Below, in pieces: positions 33,513-41,450 of a DNA stretch of 64,000 nucleotides. This DNA is from a virus: positions 1 through 64,000 of the IMG/VR virus record IMGVR_UViG_3300042691_023936; one strand, 5' to 3'. The translations under genes were made by a program, and so were the position numbers. The notes under the pieces were generated by a model. It was given only the letters and a program-made list of their open reading frames with translations. It searched no databases and was not told the DNA's origin. Position 1 is the first letter of the stretch, and each line of letters starts with the position of its first letter.

Positions 33513-35459
33513 ATGCCAATAACATATAGATTAACTAAAGAATCCCCATTAACTTATGAAGAGTTAGATGGAAACTTTCAATTTCTTACAGCATCTATCA
33601 ATGCTATATCAGGAGCATACGCTACTACTGGTTCAAATACTTTTATAGGTAATCAAATATTTCAAGGTAATATATCTGTATTAGGCACAGCTTCATTTAC
33701 ATATACTACTTCATCTGTTAATGCAATCAGTGCTTCAAGCTTTAATATAGCTATTTCAAGTCCTACAGTACGTTATGGTTTTTATAATGTTATTGATTCT
33801 GGATCATATAAAACAACATCATCTCTTGCTTGGGATTCTACAAATCAACGTTGGATATATCAAAAAGTAACAGGTTCTATTACAAGTAGTGCTGTATTAT
33901 TAACAGGTCCTATAAGTACAGGAGGTTTAGGAACAGAAACTAATATTCCTCAATATGTGATTCCTATATCAAATGGTACTCAATCATTAGCAAGTTCTAA
34001 TATATATTCAAGTGGTTCAATCCATATTGTAACAGGTTCTCTAACAATCACTCAGGGAATAACAGGATCGTTATTAGGTACAGCTTCGTTTGCTTTAACT
34101 GCTTCAAATTATTTATTATTAAGTAATACAGGTTCATTTGCAACTACAGGTTCAAATTCATTTAATGGAAATCAAATAATAACTGGTAGTTTAAATAATG
34201 GAATTAGTAATACAACTATTGGTATTTATTCTCACGCAGAAGGTTCGGGTACAATAGCATCTGGTTCTTATTCTCATGCAGAAGGTAATAACACAAATGC
34301 AAAAGGAGATTATTCACACGCAGAAGGTCTTAATACAACAGCATCTGGTTCTTATTCCCATGCAGAAGGAGGAGCTACTCAAACAACAGGAGCTCTTTCA
34401 CACGCAGAAGGGGATACTACAAGAGCAGTAGGATATGCAGCTCATTCCGAGGGTACATCTACAATAGCATTAGGACAATCATCTCACGCAGAAGGTGGTA
34501 ATACAATATCATTTAAATTAGGATCACACGCAGAAGGTTATCAAACAATATCATCTGGTTCTTACTCACATGCTGAAGGCTTCAATACAACGGCATCAGG
34601 AGATTATTCACACGCAGAAGGTAATAACACAACTGCAAACGGAGAAACATCACATGCGGAAGGATATAACACAATAGCAAATGGATATTTTTCTCACGCA
34701 GAAGGTTCAGGTACAACAACAAATGGATATGGAACTCATGCAGAAGGTTTCAATACAACAGCAAACGGAAACTATTCTCATGCAGAAGGTAATAACACAA
34801 CTGCAAACGGAACTTATTCTCATGCAGAGGGTGAAGGAACTATAGCATCAGGTTCAGGACAAACAGTAGTAGGCAAATATAATAAACAAAACAATACAAG
34901 TTCTTTATTCATTGTTGGTAATGGTGTAGATAGTAGTAATAGAAATGATATTGTATTAGTAAATACTGGTAGTGTAGCTATTAACGGAAGTTTATATATA
35001 CAAGGAGTACAACAAACATCAAGTTCTATAGAAACTCATACAGCTTTTGTATCTAGATTAGATTCTCAAACAGCATTTAGTAGTAGCAGAACAAGTGTAT
35101 TATTCCAGTATTCTCAGTCTATGTATTTAGGTGGATCTTTAGATATACACGTAATAGAAAATGATTCTACATTTGGTATAGTTAATGTACTTATAGCAAG
35201 TAATACTGGATCTTCAACTGTATTAACAGTCACAGGAAGTAAAATTGGAAGTCCTATAAATAATTTATCATTTACTGGTAGTATATCAAGTAGTTATGTA
35301 CAACTTAGAGTAGTAAATAGTTCTGCAAATGATTACACTGTAAGAATATTCCCAAAATTAATTGCTGTTTCTTCTGATATAAATTATACTGACTACTCTC
35401 AGGATTATTTACAAGGAGAGGTAGGAATAGGTGGAGAAGCTGAGACCCCAGTAGTATAA
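33513..35459 (+). CDS. Tail fibre / trimeric adhesin-like protein with 15 SHAEG repeats
   Basis: 648 residues. The N-terminus has LTYEELDGNFQFLTA, a motif common at the base of phage fibres. TGS/SGS-rich shaft sequence follows, then fifteen 14-residue SHAEG repeats (about residues 238-447), like the head domain of YadA-type adhesins. Next is FIVGNGVDSSNRND, shared with the fibre at 3-1229, and a C-terminal beta domain. It is probably a trimeric receptor-binding or adhesion fibre. It lies far from the other fibre genes and has its own late-type promoter box. Confidence 0.75.
   Translation: MPITYRLTKESPLTYEELDGNFQFLTASINAISGAYATTGSNTFIGNQIFQGNISVLGTASFTYTTSSVNAISASSFNIAISSPTVRYGFYNVIDSGSYKTTSSLAWDSTNQRWIYQKVTGSITSSAVLLTGPISTGGLGTETNIPQYVIPISNGTQSLASSNIYSSGSIHIVTGSLTITQGITGSLLGTASFALTASNYLLLSNTGSFATTGSNSFNGNQIITGSLNNGISNTTIGIYSHAEGSGTIASGSYSHAEGNNTNAKGDYSHAEGLNTTASGSYSHAEGGATQTTGALSHAEGDTTRAVGYAAHSEGTSTIALGQSSHAEGGNTISFKLGSHAEGYQTISSGSYSHAEGFNTTASGDYSHAEGNNTTANGETSHAEGYNTIANGYFSHAEGSGTTTNGYGTHAEGFNTTANGNYSHAEGNNTTANGTYSHAEGEGTIASGSGQTVVGKYNKQNNTSSLFIVGNGVDSSNRNDIVLVNTGSVAINGSLYIQGVQQTSSSIETHTAFVSRLDSQTAFSSSRTSVLFQYSQSMYLGGSLDIHVIENDSTFGIVNVLIASNTGSSTVLTVTGSKIGSPINNLSFTGSISSSYVQLRVVNSSANDYTVRIFPKLIAVSSDINYTDYSQDYLQGEVGIGGEAETPVV
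34224..34853 (+). repeat. Fifteen 42-bp SHAEG repeats
   Basis: Fifteen units of 14 codons without gaps, pattern xxSHAEGxxTxAxG. One unit has HSEG and one THAEG; the others keep SHAEG. Confidence 0.9.
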
Positions 35460-35478
35460 ATAATTTATTTAATTAAAA

Positions 35479-35511
35479 TTTGGCTTTTATATAATATTTT
35501 TTTATATTTAC
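35479..35511 (+). promoter_or_regulatory. Two-box promoter before DpdA-like gene
   Basis: TTTG at 35479-35482, 20 nt, TATATTTAC at 35503-35511, then 15 nt to the ATG. Confidence 0.6.
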
Positions 35512-35526
35512 AAAAAAAAATAAAAT

Positions 35527-36312
35527 ATGAAAGTTTTTCATGAATTACCTTTAAGTATGCTTTATAAAGCATATTCTATTACAGATGGGGATTATTGTTT
35601 ACCACATTTATTAGATAAGTATGAAATATATAAAAACTATTTTTTACAATCTAAACGTGACAAACGTTTTATAATTATGGATAATGGTTTATTTGAAGGT
35701 GTAATTCATACAAATAAAGATTTAATTGAAAAAATTAATTTAATTAAACCTAATATTTTTATTACGCCGGATGAATGGAATGATTCTTCTGCTACTTATA
35801 AAAATGCTAAGTATTGGATGAATACTTTTAAAACACAATTACCACCAGAAACTAATTTAATGGTAGTATTACAGGGTAAAACATTAGATGACTTTATTAA
35901 TTTATATAATAATTGTATTGATTTAGGTTTTAAACATTTTGCTTTTAATCATTCATCTGAAGTATATCAGACCCTATTTTCTCACCCAAATAAACTAATA
36001 AATCAGATGATGGGTAGAATTAAATTAGTTACTTTATTTAAAAAGCAAGGTTATATTTTAGATAGCCACTACATACATCTCTTAGGATGTAGTTTACCAC
36101 AGGAATTTATTTATTATAAAGGATTAGACCACATTAATTCAGTAGATACATCTTCACCTATTATAAATGGTGCTTTAGGTATTACATATAAAGAGTATGG
36201 TTTATTAACTAAACCATTAAATAAGATTGAAGAATTTTTTGAAGATAGTTTAAAAGACCAAATAGAAGATATTATATTCAATATAAATAAATTTAAAGAA
36301 TATTCATATTAA
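35527..36312 (+). CDS. dpdA: DpdA-like 7-deazaguanine DNA transglycosylase (TGT superfamily)
   Basis: 261 residues, shorter than bacterial tRNA-guanine transglycosylase (about 375). TGT-like landmarks are MDNGLFEG (D52, where TGT has DSGGFQ), VVLQGKTLDDF with GFKHFAFN, LLGCSLPQEF, and INSVDTSSPI, where D207 aligns with the nucleophile in TGT's FDCV-PTR. The zinc-binding Cys set of tRNA TGT is absent, as in phage DpdA enzymes. It would exchange guanine in DNA for a 7-deazaguanine base. QueC, QueD, QueE and FolE homologues within 7 kb strongly support this. The exact subfamily is not determined. Confidence 0.75.
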   Translation: MKVFHELPLSMLYKAYSITDGDYCLPHLLDKYEIYKNYFLQSKRDKRFIIMDNGLFEGVIHTNKDLIEKINLIKPNIFITPDEWNDSSATYKNAKYWMNTFKTQLPPETNLMVVLQGKTLDDFINLYNNCIDLGFKHFAFNHSSEVYQTLFSHPNKLINQMMGRIKLVTLFKKQGYILDSHYIHLLGCSLPQEFIYYKGLDHINSVDTSSPIINGALGITYKEYGLLTKPLNKIEEFFEDSLKDQIEDIIFNINKFKEYSY

Positions 36313-36566
36313 TGAAAGATTTAATTATAAAATATTTTAAAGGTCAACCATTAAATATAAATGAATGTGTTAGTTTAATGGAAGCTTATATGATTAAAAC
36401 AAAAAAAACGGATTCAACTATTATACAAAAAATAATAGATCCTATGAATCCTTTTGGTCAAGGAATGCTACAACAAGCCGTAAATACATCTGTTATTTTA
36501 TTGGCAGAAGAATATAATATAATAAAATTATATTCAAAAGAAGGACAATTATTGATGGTATATTAA
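36312..36566 (+). CDS. Hypothetical small protein
   Basis: 84 residues, helical, not recognised. The start overlaps the DpdA-like stop (TAATG), so it is translated together with it and may assist it. No metal or nucleotide motif is visible. Confidence 0.5.
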   Translation: MKDLIIKYFKGQPLNINECVSLMEAYMIKTKKTDSTIIQKIIDPMNPFGQGMLQQAVNTSVILLAEEYNIIKLYSKEGQLLMVY

Positions 36567-36585
36567 AAATAAAATGCTCCTTTCA

Positions 36586-36594
36586 TATATTTAT
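36586..36594 (+). promoter_or_regulatory. Late-type promoter motif before membrane protein gene
   Basis: TATATTTAT, 6 nt before the ATG. Confidence 0.4.
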
Positions 36595-36600
36595 TGATAT

Positions 36601-36972
36601 ATGATATCTTTAATTTTAGTAATACTTGCTGCTATTTTCAATTCTATAATGGACGTTGTATCTTTAAAATATGAAAAAAGCAGATTTATTAATTACCCTA
36701 GTTTACGTTATTTTATAGATCCTGAAATTTCATGGAAAAATAAATATAAAAACAATAATCCAAAGCGAGGAGAAAAATTTTTTGGTTCAAGTACCTTTTT
36801 AGTATGGACAACAGATTTATGGCATCTAGCTAAAACTTTAATGTTGGTTTGTTTCTCAATAGCTATTATTACTTATATACCAATTATTTATCCAATTGTA
36901 GATGCTATAATATATTGGATATTATTTGGAGTTGTATTTGAATTATTTTGGAGTAAAATTTTTATAAAATAA
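36601..36972 (+). CDS. Small membrane protein
   Basis: 123 residues. An N-terminal hydrophobic stretch (residues 2-17) and a long hydrophobic region (about 77-115) suggest two or three membrane helices with a charged central loop. No family recognised. A holin role is possible in principle, but the position between DNA-modification genes gives no support. A terminator follows. Confidence 0.5.
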   Translation: MISLILVILAAIFNSIMDVVSLKYEKSRFINYPSLRYFIDPEISWKNKYKNNNPKRGEKFFGSSTFLVWTTDLWHLAKTLMLVCFSIAIITYIPIIYPIVDAIIYWILFGVVFELFWSKIFIK

Positions 36973-36980
36973 AATTTAGT

Positions 36981-37008
36981 AGGTTTGGTAGTCCAAACCT
37001 TTTTTTTA
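36981..37008 (+). terminator. Terminator of the GGTTTGG/CCAAACC type
   Basis: A perfect 8-bp stem AGGTTTGG-TAGT-CCAAACCT followed by eight T; it merges into the promoter for the queC operon. Confidence 0.85.
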
Positions 37009-37015
37009 TCTTTAC
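36984..37015 (+). promoter_or_regulatory. Promoter overlapping terminator, before queC operon
   Basis: TTTG at 36984-36987 in the 5' stem arm, 19 nt, TATCTTTAC at 37007-37015; ATG 18 nt later. Confidence 0.55.
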
Positions 37016-37033
37016 ATCCTAATAAAATAAGTT

Positions 37034-37276
37034 ATGTTACAAGAAAATTTTATGTCACTTTATGATTATCTAGGTAAAGCAGCTGGAACCAGTCTAGGTA
37101 AAAAAGTATCTGATGTTGCTAAAGAACAAAACCAACCTTACCAATTTAGAGAAGTATCAAATTTAAAATATAAGGGTAAAGTTCTTCTTTACACTAAATC
37201 ATTTTTAGATTCTTATTTTAACAAACCTACAACAAATCATAGTGATACTTTACAAGACGATAATTTACCCTTCTAA
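37034..37276 (+). CDS. Hypothetical small protein
   Basis: 80 residues from ATG 37034; an in-frame ATG at 37052 would give a 74-residue form. It is soluble with a basic centre, and its acidic C-terminus (DTLQDDNLPF) resembles tails that bind a sliding clamp or a single-strand binding protein. Function unknown. It is the first gene after the queC operon promoter. Confidence 0.45.
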   Translation: MLQENFMSLYDYLGKAAGTSLGKKVSDVAKEQNQPYQFREVSNLKYKGKVLLYTKSFLDSYFNKPTTNHSDTLQDDNLPF

Positions 37277-37319
37277 TAAAATAATCTAAAATTAAAAAAT
37301 AATTAATTACATTAAAGTT

Positions 37320-38255
37320 ATGGATAAAAATAAAAAATACGCGGTAATCGCATTATCAGGAGGAATGGATTCAAGTACATTATTAATTAAACTCCTATCA
37401 GAAAACTATCAAGTAGTTGCACTCTCTTTTGATTATGGACAAAAACACAAAGTTGAATTAGAACGTGCTACTGAATTAGTAGAGTATATTAATAATAGGT
37501 CTGGTCAAATAATTGGAGATGAAGCACAATTAATATATCCTCCAGTTACTCATCAAATCATTAAATTAGATGGTTTATCACAGTTGTTAGTAAGTGGATT
37601 AGTAGATAATGACTCTATGGAAATGAAAACTGGACATTATGCTCATGAAAATGCTTTAACAACAGTGGTTCCAAATCGTAATGCTATATTTTCTTCAATC
37701 ATATATGCCGTCGCCTTATCTATAGTGAAAAGAACAGGAAATCACTGTAATATTTCTTTAGGTACACATATGGGTGATTTTGATAATAAAAAACAAAGTG
37801 GAATTTATCCTGATTGTTCTGAAGAATTTAAGCAAGCTATTGAATATGCTTTCAAAATAGGAAATTGGGATTCTGATAAAGTAGACTATTATGCTCCTTA
37901 CAATATAACTGATAAAACAGGAGTATTAAAAGATGGAATAGAATGCTGTGAAAAATTAGGTCTAGACTATAAAGAAATTTACAAACGTACCAACACTAGT
38001 TATGCTCCAATATATGTCGCTCCTAAAGACAAAGTAGAAGACGGTCTTCTTCTTATAGAAACTAAAGGTAGATGGTATTCTGATTACAAATCAGGTGCTA
38101 GTATTGAACGAATTATTAGTTTTATTATTCTAGGTTTGGAAGATCCAATTCAATATGCTGAAGAAGATGGAACATTAGTGTCTTGGGATTTTGTAAAAAA
38201 CTATGCTATTAAAATAGAAGAAGAATTTACTGGAGAAAAATTCGATTTTCAATAA
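37320..38255 (+). CDS. queC: QueC-like 7-cyano-7-deazaguanine synthase lacking the usual zinc cysteines
   Basis: 311 residues; typical QueC has about 230. The PP-loop SGGMDSS at 13-19 and the segments ALSFDYGQKHKVEL, VVPNRNAIFSSI and THMGDFDN are classic QueC. QueC turns 7-carboxy-7-deazaguanine into preQ0 via an amide. The C-terminal zinc site (normally four Cys in TWSC and CGxCxxC) is gone: the matching region reads TNTSY and YSDYKSGASIERI, then the conserved SFIILGLEDP. Insertions and a longer C-terminus explain the extra length. Altered end product or altered folding are both possible. Confidence 0.82.
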   Translation: MDKNKKYAVIALSGGMDSSTLLIKLLSENYQVVALSFDYGQKHKVELERATELVEYINNRSGQIIGDEAQLIYPPVTHQIIKLDGLSQLLVSGLVDNDSMEMKTGHYAHENALTTVVPNRNAIFSSIIYAVALSIVKRTGNHCNISLGTHMGDFDNKKQSGIYPDCSEEFKQAIEYAFKIGNWDSDKVDYYAPYNITDKTGVLKDGIECCEKLGLDYKEIYKRTNTSYAPIYVAPKDKVEDGLLLIETKGRWYSDYKSGASIERIISFIILGLEDPIQYAEEDGTLVSWDFVKNYAIKIEEEFTGEKFDFQ

Positions 38256-38272
38256 AAAAAGATTTAAAAAAT

Positions 38273-38365
38273 ATGTTAAAAAAAGATATTCTTAAAAAAT
38301 ACAACATCAAAGATTATTCAACTCTAAATAAAATACTGTCAAATCATTTGGAAGGTCAAGACTAA
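38273..38365 (+). CDS. Possible very small ORF (30 residues)
   Basis: ATG 38273 to TAA 38363-38365 encodes a basic helical peptide (MLKKDILKKYNIKDY and onward). It fills the gap between queC and the next gene and overlaps the TTTG box of the downstream promoter. Weak evidence: only position and a reasonable start. Confidence 0.25.
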   Translation: MLKKDILKKYNIKDYSTLNKILSNHLEGQD

Positions 38366-38379
38366 AATCTTATATTTAA
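38347..38379 (+). promoter_or_regulatory. Two-box promoter
   Basis: TTTG at 38347-38350, 20 nt, TATATTTAA at 38371-38379; ATG 15 nt later. Confidence 0.55.
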
Positions 38380-38394
38380 ATAAATAAATAAGTT

Positions 38395-38595
38395 ATGGAT
38401 AGATTAAACAAAAACGAAAAGCTAGCATTTTACAATGCTCGCAAACGCAATGGAGATGTTAAAAGATTAGCAGAAACCACAGAATTTACAACACGTTTTA
38501 TTAACTATGTTATGCGTGGTGAAAGAAATGTAAATGATACATTAGCAAACGCTATGTATAACATTTCTCGTAGACGTCAAATGGCTAATGCCTAA
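38395..38595 (+). CDS. Small helix-turn-helix-like protein
   Basis: 66 residues, strongly basic. The order of helices (GDVKRLAETTEFTTRFINYV, then RNVNDTLANAMYNISRRR) resembles a compact helix-turn-helix, where the second part could read DNA. It is flanked by a two-box promoter and a strong terminator, so it forms its own unit, as a regulator often does. Function inferred only. Confidence 0.5.
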   Translation: MDRLNKNEKLAFYNARKRNGDVKRLAETTEFTTRFINYVMRGERNVNDTLANAMYNISRRRQMANA

Positions 38596-38605
38596 GTATT
38601 AACAT

Positions 38606-38637
38606 ACACCTCCTTCATTTTGAGGGAGGTGTTTTTT
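38606..38637 (+). terminator. Terminator after the HTH-like gene
   Basis: A 12-bp stem (ACACCTCCTTCA with TGAGGGAGGTGT, one G-T pair), 3-nt loop and T run. Confidence 0.85.
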
Positions 38638-38657
38638 ATTTAATTGTATAAAGAATT

Positions 38658-39182
38658 ATGAGAAAATATCAATCAACAAAAGTATTCGATGGTTTTAGTT
38701 GTATATTCCGTCAATGGAAAGCAGAAGGAACGCATTGTAGATTCTTACATGGGTATGGAATATCATTTAAAGTGACATTTGAAGGTGAATTGGACGAACG
38801 TAACTGGGTTTGGGATTTTGGAGGTATGAAACGTGCTAAAGGTACTATTGACGGAATGAATCCTAAAGCCTGGATGGATGATATGTTTGATCACACTACT
38901 ATTATAGCAGAAGATGATCCACATTTAGGAAATTTTATAAAGATGTGGAAAGATGGTATCATCCAACTTCGTATTATACCAGCAACAGGAGCAGAGCAAT
39001 TTGCTAAATATATCTACGAAAAATTAAATACATTTGTTCAAGAAGAAACTAACGGACGTGTAAAAGTAGTACGAGTTAAATTTATGGAAAATAATAAAAA
39101 CAGCTCAGTATATTACGAAGATAACTCTAAAATAAATAATACAAATCAAACAATTAATCACGAACAACATTACGGTTGTTAA
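38658..39182 (+). CDS. queD: QueD-like 6-carboxy-tetrahydropterin synthase
   Basis: 174 residues. THCRFLHGYG at 25-34 holds the catalytic-Cys region (C27) and zinc His31, but the usual HGH is HGY and the first zinc His of the family is not found near residue 15. WDFGGMK and the FDHTTI Asp-His pair are kept. It converts dihydroneopterin triphosphate (from FolE) to the QueE substrate. The C-terminus ends with TINHEQHYGC, encoded inside a 45-bp repeat also found at the end of the gene at 39423; it may not belong to the enzyme core. Confidence 0.78.
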   Translation: MRKYQSTKVFDGFSCIFRQWKAEGTHCRFLHGYGISFKVTFEGELDERNWVWDFGGMKRAKGTIDGMNPKAWMDDMFDHTTIIAEDDPHLGNFIKMWKDGIIQLRIIPATGAEQFAKYIYEKLNTFVQEETNGRVKVVRVKFMENNKNSSVYYEDNSKINNTNQTINHEQHYGC

Positions 39183-39192
39183 TAAAAAAATT
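39148..39192 (+). repeat. 45-bp direct repeat, copy 1
   Basis: Identical to 39619-39663. It encodes the end of the QueD-like protein (TINHEQHYGC), its stop codon and the following A-rich leader. Confidence 0.9.
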
Positions 39193-39426
39193 ATGGCCGA
39201 TTTTAGTAAACAATGGTGTGAACAAAATGATTTTGGTATGCCCGGAGATTTTGATATTTTAAAAGAAGCAGATGCCTTACAATCTAATTCATATGTTTCT
39301 ATGATATGTGAAGGATATGGATTTAATGCAATTGGTAAAGATATTGAAAATAACATAATGTTAGCTTTTCATAATTGGCAAGACGGTACTACAAAATGGG
39401 TACCATATAATCAAATAGTAAAATGA
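39193..39426 (+). CDS. Hypothetical small protein
   Basis: 77 residues, not recognised; contains two Cys and a Trp-rich C-terminal half (HNWQDGTTKWVPYNQIV). Its stop overlaps the start of the next gene (ATGA), and it begins just after repeat copy 1. Position within the deazaguanine cluster is the only clue. Confidence 0.5.
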   Translation: MADFSKQWCEQNDFGMPGDFDILKEADALQSNSYVSMICEGYGFNAIGKDIENNIMLAFHNWQDGTTKWVPYNQIVK

Positions 39427-39653
39427 AAGGAATACTTAAAAATACAAAAGCGGGTTGGTTCGTATTGTATCAAGTAATGAGAGATGAACTAACATCAGGT
39501 TATGATTCTATTCCATTACATCCTGATAGTCAAACTTGGATGGATGGATATAATCTATATGAAGGTAAAGAAGTAGAATTTGAAGTAAGGGTTTATCCAA
39601 GTGGTTCTCGTTACGCTAAAACAATTAATCACGAACAACATTACGGTTGTTAA
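39423..39653 (+). CDS. Hypothetical small protein with duplicated C-terminus
   Basis: 76 residues, beta-rich, function unknown. The last ten residues (TINHEQHYGC) are identical to those of the QueD-like protein, through the 45-bp repeat. The body does not resemble QueD, so the end was probably gained by recombination. It is translationally coupled to the preceding gene. Confidence 0.55.
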   Translation: MKGILKNTKAGWFVLYQVMRDELTSGYDSIPLHPDSQTWMDGYNLYEGKEVEFEVRVYPSGSRYAKTINHEQHYGC

Positions 39654-39663
39654 TAAAAAAATT
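39619..39663 (+). repeat. 45-bp direct repeat, copy 2
   Basis: Identical to 39148-39192; 471 bp separate the starts of the two copies. Confidence 0.9.
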
Positions 39664-39677
39664 TATTATATATTTAA
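39647..39677 (+). promoter_or_regulatory. Two-box promoter (TTG variant)
   Basis: TTG at 39647-39649 inside repeat copy 2, 19 nt, TATATTTAA at 39669-39677; ATG 14 nt later. The repeat therefore carries the upstream box. Confidence 0.45.
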
Positions 39678-39691
39678 GTAAATAAAAAGTT

Positions 39692-39997
39692 ATGAACAAG
39701 ATTAAAATAAAAAAATATATAGAGTATATCCAAAGTGATAATCCAATAACTTGGAAAGATATTAAAGATTTTCAGTTTGAGGATGATGATATAATAGGTA
39801 TCGGATATGAGGAAGGACATTATAGTGAAAGTAATTCGTGGGGTGGGTATTACTATTATTGCGTCGAACGAATGGTTGAAGAAACTGACGAAGAATATGA
39901 GGATAGAATGGAAAGAAAACGTTCTACCGAATCAATATTAAAAAAGAATAGATACGAACAATATCTTAAACTAAAAAAAGAATTCGAAATCGAATAA
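39692..39997 (+). CDS. Hypothetical acidic protein
   Basis: 101 residues, rich in Glu, Asp and Tyr, not recognised. A central Gly/Tyr stretch (SWGGYYYYCVERM) lies between two charged helices. It starts after a two-box promoter and leads into queE after 15 nt, so it is likely the first gene of the queE-folE operon. Confidence 0.5.
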   Translation: MNKIKIKKYIEYIQSDNPITWKDIKDFQFEDDDIIGIGYEEGHYSESNSWGGYYYYCVERMVEETDEEYEDRMERKRSTESILKKNRYEQYLKLKKEFEIE

Positions 39998-40012
39998 AAT
40001 AAATAAAAAGTT

Positions 40013-40846
40013 ATGAGTAAAATAGACCCAAATAAATTATTAATCTCCTCAGATTTTTACAGCATTCAAGGGGAGGGTATATCAACAGGAGTACCATCAT
40101 ATTTCGTAAGATTAGGAATATGTAATTTAACCTGCGGTATGTCTCGTAAGTTTGCAAATCAATTAGCAAAAGATAAATCATTAGAAGATGGAGAGATATT
40201 CAAAGGTGATTTAGAGCTAGAAGGTAAAGCAACTTGGACTTGCGATTCAACATCACAATGGTTATGGAGAGGTGAAGATAAAGACTTCCAATACCTAATT
40301 GATAGATGGAAAGAGCAAGGTATCTATGAAGATATATTAAATGGTACTATCCACATTATTTGGACTGGTGGTGAACCTACTATTAAACAACATCAGGAAG
40401 CTATTGCTAATTTCCATGAATATTGGAGTGAGCAAGATGCACCTATATTTAATTCTTATAGTGAAATTGAAACAAATGGTACTATAGTAATTGAAGATGA
40501 TTTGTTTAGTATTATTAATCAAATTAACTGCTCACCAAAACTATCTAACTCAGGTATGACTGAGAAACAACGTATTAATCCAGATGCTATTAAACGTATT
40601 ATGGAACATTCCAATTACCAATTTAAATTTGTTATTTCAACGGAAGAAGATGTACAGGAATTATTTAGAGACTTTATAGAACCCTTCAATATACCTCTTA
40701 AAAACGTAGTGTGTATGCCTGGTTTAGATGATGCTGCTAACTTTGAAGAGCGTACTCAATTTGTATTGGAGATGGCTAAGAAATATAAGTTCCGTGGATT
40801 GACTCGTTTGCATATTGCAGCTTGGAATAAAACATTAAACGTATAA
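40013..40846 (+). CDS. queE: QueE-like 7-carboxy-7-deazaguanine synthase (radical SAM)
   Basis: 277 residues. SDFYSIQGEG at 13-22 and a GGEP motif (IIWTGGEP) are typical QueE. The radical-SAM cysteines appear as C37, C41 and C77 (CX3CX35C) rather than the usual CX3CX2C; the last sits in TWTCDST, which matches the CDT of classic enzymes after an insertion of about 35 residues. The enzyme ring-contracts the pterin to the 7-deazaguanine core. The insertion type is also known in some QueE homologues. Neighbours complete the pathway. Confidence 0.82.
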   Translation: MSKIDPNKLLISSDFYSIQGEGISTGVPSYFVRLGICNLTCGMSRKFANQLAKDKSLEDGEIFKGDLELEGKATWTCDSTSQWLWRGEDKDFQYLIDRWKEQGIYEDILNGTIHIIWTGGEPTIKQHQEAIANFHEYWSEQDAPIFNSYSEIETNGTIVIEDDLFSIINQINCSPKLSNSGMTEKQRINPDAIKRIMEHSNYQFKFVISTEEDVQELFRDFIEPFNIPLKNVVCMPGLDDAANFEERTQFVLEMAKKYKFRGLTRLHIAAWNKTLNV

Positions 40847-40849
40847 GTT

Positions 40850-40987
40850 ATGAAAATAAAAATTAAGCATAACGATACTTTAATTGAGATTGAAGAAGAA
40901 GGTAATCGATTTGTCTATCCAAATAGCGATGCTATTATGAGAATAATAAAAGAGACTATTGCCGAAATTATAAAACTAAAACAATAA
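40850..40987 (+). CDS. Small hypothetical protein (45 residues)
   Basis: ATG 40850 to TAA 40985-40987, 3 nt after queE and 4 nt before the next gene. Short beta-rich start (MKIKIKHNDTLIEIEEEG), then a helix ending KLKQ. The AAGTT-ATG context seen at many starts here supports translation. Function unknown. Confidence 0.5.
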   Translation: MKIKIKHNDTLIEIEEEGNRFVYPNSDAIMRIIKETIAEIIKLKQ

Positions 40988-40991
40988 AATA

Positions 40992-41450
40992 ATGCAAGAA
41001 CTAAACAATTACTTAAATGTATTTCAAATCATCATTGATGATTTAGTAGAATTATCACCATCAGCGAAAAATGTTAGATTAGGTGGTTCGTTAATCCTTA
41101 AATTACATGGATTAAATTTTTCAAGATCAATAGGTGATCTAGATATTGTACTTACTAACCCAACAGAAAAACAAAAGGATTATTTAAAAGCTCTTCGATT
41201 TTTTGATTGCGAAAATGATGGAGCATATTTAAATGAAACAAACTATAAATTCAAAAAGAATGGATATATTTTGAATATATTAGTTGTTGATCCATATACA
41301 TTACCTATCCCATCTACTTTCTATAGTCACAATAATAAGTACTATGGTATTGTATCTATTAACGAAATTATAGATGCTAAAAAACGATATAAACGTACTA
41401 AAGATATTAGCGACTTTTTATTATTAAAAAATGAAAATTTTAACATGTAA
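40992..41450 (+). CDS. Nucleotidyltransferase-fold protein
   Basis: 152 residues. RLGGSLILKLHGL followed by SIGDLDIVL (residues about 30-55) is the GG(S) ... DxD pattern of the nucleotidyltransferase fold, as in AbiEii/MNT-type proteins. A later Tyr/Lys-rich helical end closes the domain. The transferred nucleotide and target are unknown; a partner such as a HEPN protein or AbiEi is not seen. It overlaps the HPRT start by 1 nt (TAATG) and sits inside the deazaguanine operon. Confidence 0.6.
   Translation: MQELNNYLNVFQIIIDDLVELSPSAKNVRLGGSLILKLHGLNFSRSIGDLDIVLTNPTEKQKDYLKALRFFDCENDGAYLNETNYKFKKNGYILNILVVDPYTLPIPSTFYSHNNKYYGIVSINEIIDAKKRYKRTKDISDFLLLKNENFNM

Noticed and set aside
34224-34853. 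CRISPR-like regular repeats
   Set aside because: The units are contiguous 42-bp coding repeats in frame, without unique spacers.
36601-36972. Holin
   Set aside because: Membrane segments alone are not enough; no lysis gene lies next to it.
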